Below, one piece after another: positions 6,818-8,593 of a stretch of DNA of 8,593 bases. Position numbers and translations under genes: made by a program. The first letter of the stretch is position 1. Each line of letters opens with the position of its first letter. Below the pieces are notes generated by a model. That model was not told the origin of the DNA and ran no database searches. It was given only the letters and a program-made list of their open reading frames with translations. Origin of the DNA: Verrucomicrobiota bacterium (GTDB lineage: Bacteria; Verrucomicrobiota; Verrucomicrobiia; Limisphaerales; AV2); contig QHPW01000294.1 of assembly GCA_003219675.1 (NCBI GenBank), positions 1 through 8,593 of the forward strand, written 5' to 3'.

Positions 6818-7548
6818 GCGCATCCAACGACACGTCGCGCCCCGCAGTCTTCGCCACGACTCAATGGACGCGTGTGCTGGCCGCGCGCGGCGAGTCGCCG
6901 GATGCGCGCGCGGCGCTCAGCGACTTGTGTGAAGCGTATTACCAGCCAGTGCTCGCCTTCGTCCGAAGTTGGACGCGCGACGACGACCGCGCCCGCGACC
7001 TGACGCACGATTTTTTTTCACGGCTGTTGGGAGGAAACGGTGTTTCCGGCGCGGACGCGCAGCGCGGACGTTTTCGCTCCTTTTTGCTCGGCGCGGTAAA
7101 ACATTTTCTCGCCGACGCGCACGATCGCGAAGGCGCTGCCCGGCGCGGCGGGCAGCACGAGCACGTTCGGCTGAAGCCGGAAACCGACACCTCGCCGGGC
7201 ACCGATCCGCCCGATCCGCAAACGCCACGATTCGAGAAGGAATTTGACCGCCAGTGGGCCCTGACCATTCTGGATCGGGTGTTGAAGGCGCTCGCCTCGG
7301 AGCACGCGCGGGCCGGCAAGTCGCGTCAGTTCGACGTCCTGAAAGCGTGGCTGACCGGAGACGTGGAGGACCGGTCGCAGGCCGGCGCCGCCGCGCAACT
7401 TGGCACGAACGAGGGCGCGGTGAAGGTGGCGATTCACCGGCTGCGCAGGCAGTTTCGCGAGCTGGTGAAACAGGAAATCGCGCAGACGCTGGACGACCCG
7501 GCGCAGGTGACCGACGAACTGCGCTACCTGCTCTCGATCCTGGCCTGA
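6814..7548 (+). CDS. ECF-type RNA polymerase sigma factor, kinase-associated type
   Basis: A 244-residue sigma70-family factor that would direct RNA polymerase to a specific promoter set. The N-terminal TTQWTRVLAARG and region 2 (YYQPVLAFVRSW..DDRARDLTHDFFSRLL, 42-72), followed by RGRFRSFLLGAVKHFLADAHDR, are typical of the long ECF-like factors common in Planctomycetota and Verrucomicrobiota. Region 4 has a helix-turn-helix at about 186-212 (AAAQLGTNEGAVKVAIHRLRRQF). The start is GTG at 6814. An in-frame TGA at 6802 leaves no earlier start. It follows the kinase gene by 39 nt, and some ECF groups in these phyla are known to sit beside Ser/Thr kinases. Phosphorylation control is therefore a reasonable inference, but it is not visible in the sequence. 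No anti-sigma gene is nearby. It is convergent with the pseudopilin gene; the 45-nt gap holds a 12-bp palindrome (7567-7578) without a T-tract. Confidence 0.9.
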   Translation: MSASNDTSRPAVFATTQWTRVLAARGESPDARAALSDLCEAYYQPVLAFVRSWTRDDDRARDLTHDFFSRLLGGNGVSGADAQRGRFRSFLLGAVKHFLADAHDREGAARRGGQHEHVRLKPETDTSPGTDPPDPQTPRFEKEFDRQWALTILDRVLKALASEHARAGKSRQFDVLKAWLTGDVEDRSQAGAAAQLGTNEGAVKVAIHRLRRQFRELVKQEIAQTLDDPAQVTDELRYLLSILA

Positions 7549-7593
7549 GCGGTTCGGCGGGTCGTCATCGGCGCCGATCAAGAGCGCGGAGGC

Positions 7594-8388
7594 TTACCAC
7601 CAGAAATGCGGCTCGGTACCGTTCGTTCGTATGTGCATGACCGGAAACTTGCGCCACTGCACGTGCCCGTCGAGGAACAGCATGTTGCCGCCGCTTGGCA
7701 TCTTTCCTTGCAAGTGCGCCGTATCGTGCGGCTTGGACCAGCCGCCGCGAATGCCTGTGTAGCGATTCACCGACCGGTTGACCTCGTTTCCATTGTTGGA
7801 AAGGGTGGCGTCGGCCACGATCACACGTTCAGCAGGTCCTGGGTCCAGGAACGAACCGTCCGGCATGAGCCATGGCGCCGGGTTCATGGACTCGGTGATA
7901 TTGGTCATCTTGACTCGTCCGGATCCCCGAAATGCAACCGCGTAACCAATGACGCGGTACCCCTGGGCATTGTCGGTGGCGACTTCGCTCGCCTGGCCGG
8001 TGGTAAATCTCCACAACTCGTCGTCATTCTGTTTCCAAAAGGCGGGACAGTAGAGGATGCTCCGCTTTCCACCGTTAATGACAAAGGCGTTGGCCGCCTT
8101 GGCGGGGAGGTCCCAGGGCCAGACCGCCCCGGTGCAATCCGGGAACCGATCCCGGTTGTCGTCCGCGTACATCCGAATGGCGAGTCCCAATTGTTTGATG
8201 TTGCTGGCGCATTTTATCCGGATGGCATCTGTTTTTGCCCTCGCCAGGGCCGGCAGCAACAAGGCGGCGAGAATCGCAATGATCGCGATGACGACCAGAA
8301 GCTCAATAAGAGTGAATGCGTGGGGGTGCTTTCGGAGCTCTCCGGTCTGATCAGACACATTCTTCTGATTCATATCACAGCACGGCAT
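7594..8388 (-). CDS. Type II secretion/pilin-like pseudopilin with N-terminal methylation motif and DGH box
   Basis: A 264-residue protein with a type IV prepilin signal: a short polar leader, then HAFTLIELLVVIAIIAIL. Processing is expected between A24 and F25, with Glu at mature position 5 (E29) and a hydrophobic helix to about residue 48. Ala at -1 instead of the usual Gly is frequent in this lineage (recollection). The C-terminus has SGGNMLFLDGHVQWRKF (232-248) and ends EPHFWW. This resembles the prepilin-type H-X9-DG proteins abundant in Planctomycetota and Verrucomicrobiota, except that Met (M230) stands where the signature His would be. These proteins form large paralogous families of unknown role, probably anchored in or crossing the inner membrane. 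The start may instead be the ATG at 8373 (MNQKNVS); neither has a clear Shine-Dalgarno sequence. No pilus or secretion machinery genes are in the window. Confidence 0.9.
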   Translation of the reverse strand: MPCCDMNQKNVSDQTGELRKHPHAFTLIELLVVIAIIAILAALLLPALARAKTDAIRIKCASNIKQLGLAIRMYADDNRDRFPDCTGAVWPWDLPAKAANAFVINGGKRSILYCPAFWKQNDDELWRFTTGQASEVATDNAQGYRVIGYAVAFRGSGRVKMTNITESMNPAPWLMPDGSFLDPGPAERVIVADATLSNNGNEVNRSVNRYTGIRGGWSKPHDTAHLQGKMPSGGNMLFLDGHVQWRKFPVMHIRTNGTEPHFWW

Positions 8389-8478
8389 GTTGGCATCAGG
8401 ATGAACTGCACGGCAGGGCGTCGCAATGAGATTTCACGTATTTTTGTTTAGCTTTTTGCGGATGCTATCACGCCGGGT

Positions 8479-8593
8479 TCAGGGGCGGTTCTGGGCGCGG
8501 AACCGGCTCGGCGGCATGCCCACTTCGCGCCGAAACGCGACACTGAGATACTCGACGTGAGGAAAGCCTGCTCGTTCGGCGATCTGTTCCAAA
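8479..8593 (-). CDS. AraC-family transcriptional regulator, C-terminal end (partial)
   Basis: The last 37 residues of a gene that enters from the right edge, ending at TGA (8479-8481). The reading LEQIAERAGFPHVEYLSVAF followed by RREVGMPPSRFRAQNRP is the second helix-turn-helix and C-terminal end of an AraC/XylS DNA-binding domain (typical pattern: IAE-x-x-GF-x-x-x-x-Y-x-x-x-F-(K/R)-x-x-G-x-x-P-x-x-(F/Y)-R). The effector domain is outside the window, so the target is unknown; sugar-metabolism regulators of this type are common in such genomes. It ends 90 nt before the pseudopilin start, on the same strand. That gap contains A-rich sequence but no recognisable terminator or promoter. Confidence 0.8.
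   Translation of the reverse strand, partial: LEQIAERAGFPHVEYLSVAFRREVGMPPSRFRAQNRP

Noticed and set aside
7567..7578. 12-bp palindrome ATCGGCGCCGAT between the convergent sigma and pseudopilin genes
   Set aside because: A continuous palindrome without loop or T-tract is a poor terminator; it could be chance in GC-rich DNA.

Overview
The window most likely comes from a Verrucomicrobiota chromosome (Pedosphaera/Limisphaerales-like). This is an inference from family content, not from a marker gene. The clues are a zinc-ribbon Ser/Thr kinase next to an ECF-type sigma factor, a pseudopilin-like protein ending in the FWW tail I associate with this phylum, a surface beta-helix protein, weak or absent Shine-Dalgarno signals at many starts, and a GC-rich REP-like dyad of a type common in such genomes. 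No tRNA, rRNA, CRISPR array or transposase was seen.

Layout. (1) 1-613, minus: 5' part of a secreted beta-helix protein whose signal peptide and passenger lie in different frames. (2) 614-1141: a gene-poor stretch with a strong 10-bp hairpin. (3) 1142-4517, minus: read 5' to 3', a DapA/NanA-like aldolase, fabG, acpP and fabF. fabG, acpP and fabF form the core fatty-acid elongation cluster, and acpP appears to have its own sigma70-type promoter. (4) 4518-4746: divergent intergenic region with a perfect 25-bp inverted repeat, each arm itself a hairpin (REP/BIME-like). (5) 4747-7548, plus: a membrane Ser/Thr kinase followed 39 nt later by an ECF sigma factor, probably one signalling unit. (6) 7594-8388, minus: a pseudopilin-like protein. 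(7) 8479-8593, minus: the C-terminal end of an AraC-family regulator that runs off the window.

How the genes work together. FabG (ketoreductase) and FabF (condensing enzyme) act on acyl chains carried by AcpP. The aldolase-family gene is close enough to fabG to be co-transcribed but has no obvious role in lipid synthesis. The kinase/sigma pair looks like a sensor-kinase plus transcription-output module.

The most striking observation is that FabF is otherwise complete but lacks about 25 residues exactly at the catalytic cysteine. That is either an assembly or sequence artefact or a real active-site deletion. No clearly new multi-gene system was recognised. The remaining points worth checking are the REP-like dyad, the frame break in the surface protein, the unusual membrane half of the kinase, and the dyad over the acpP promoter.
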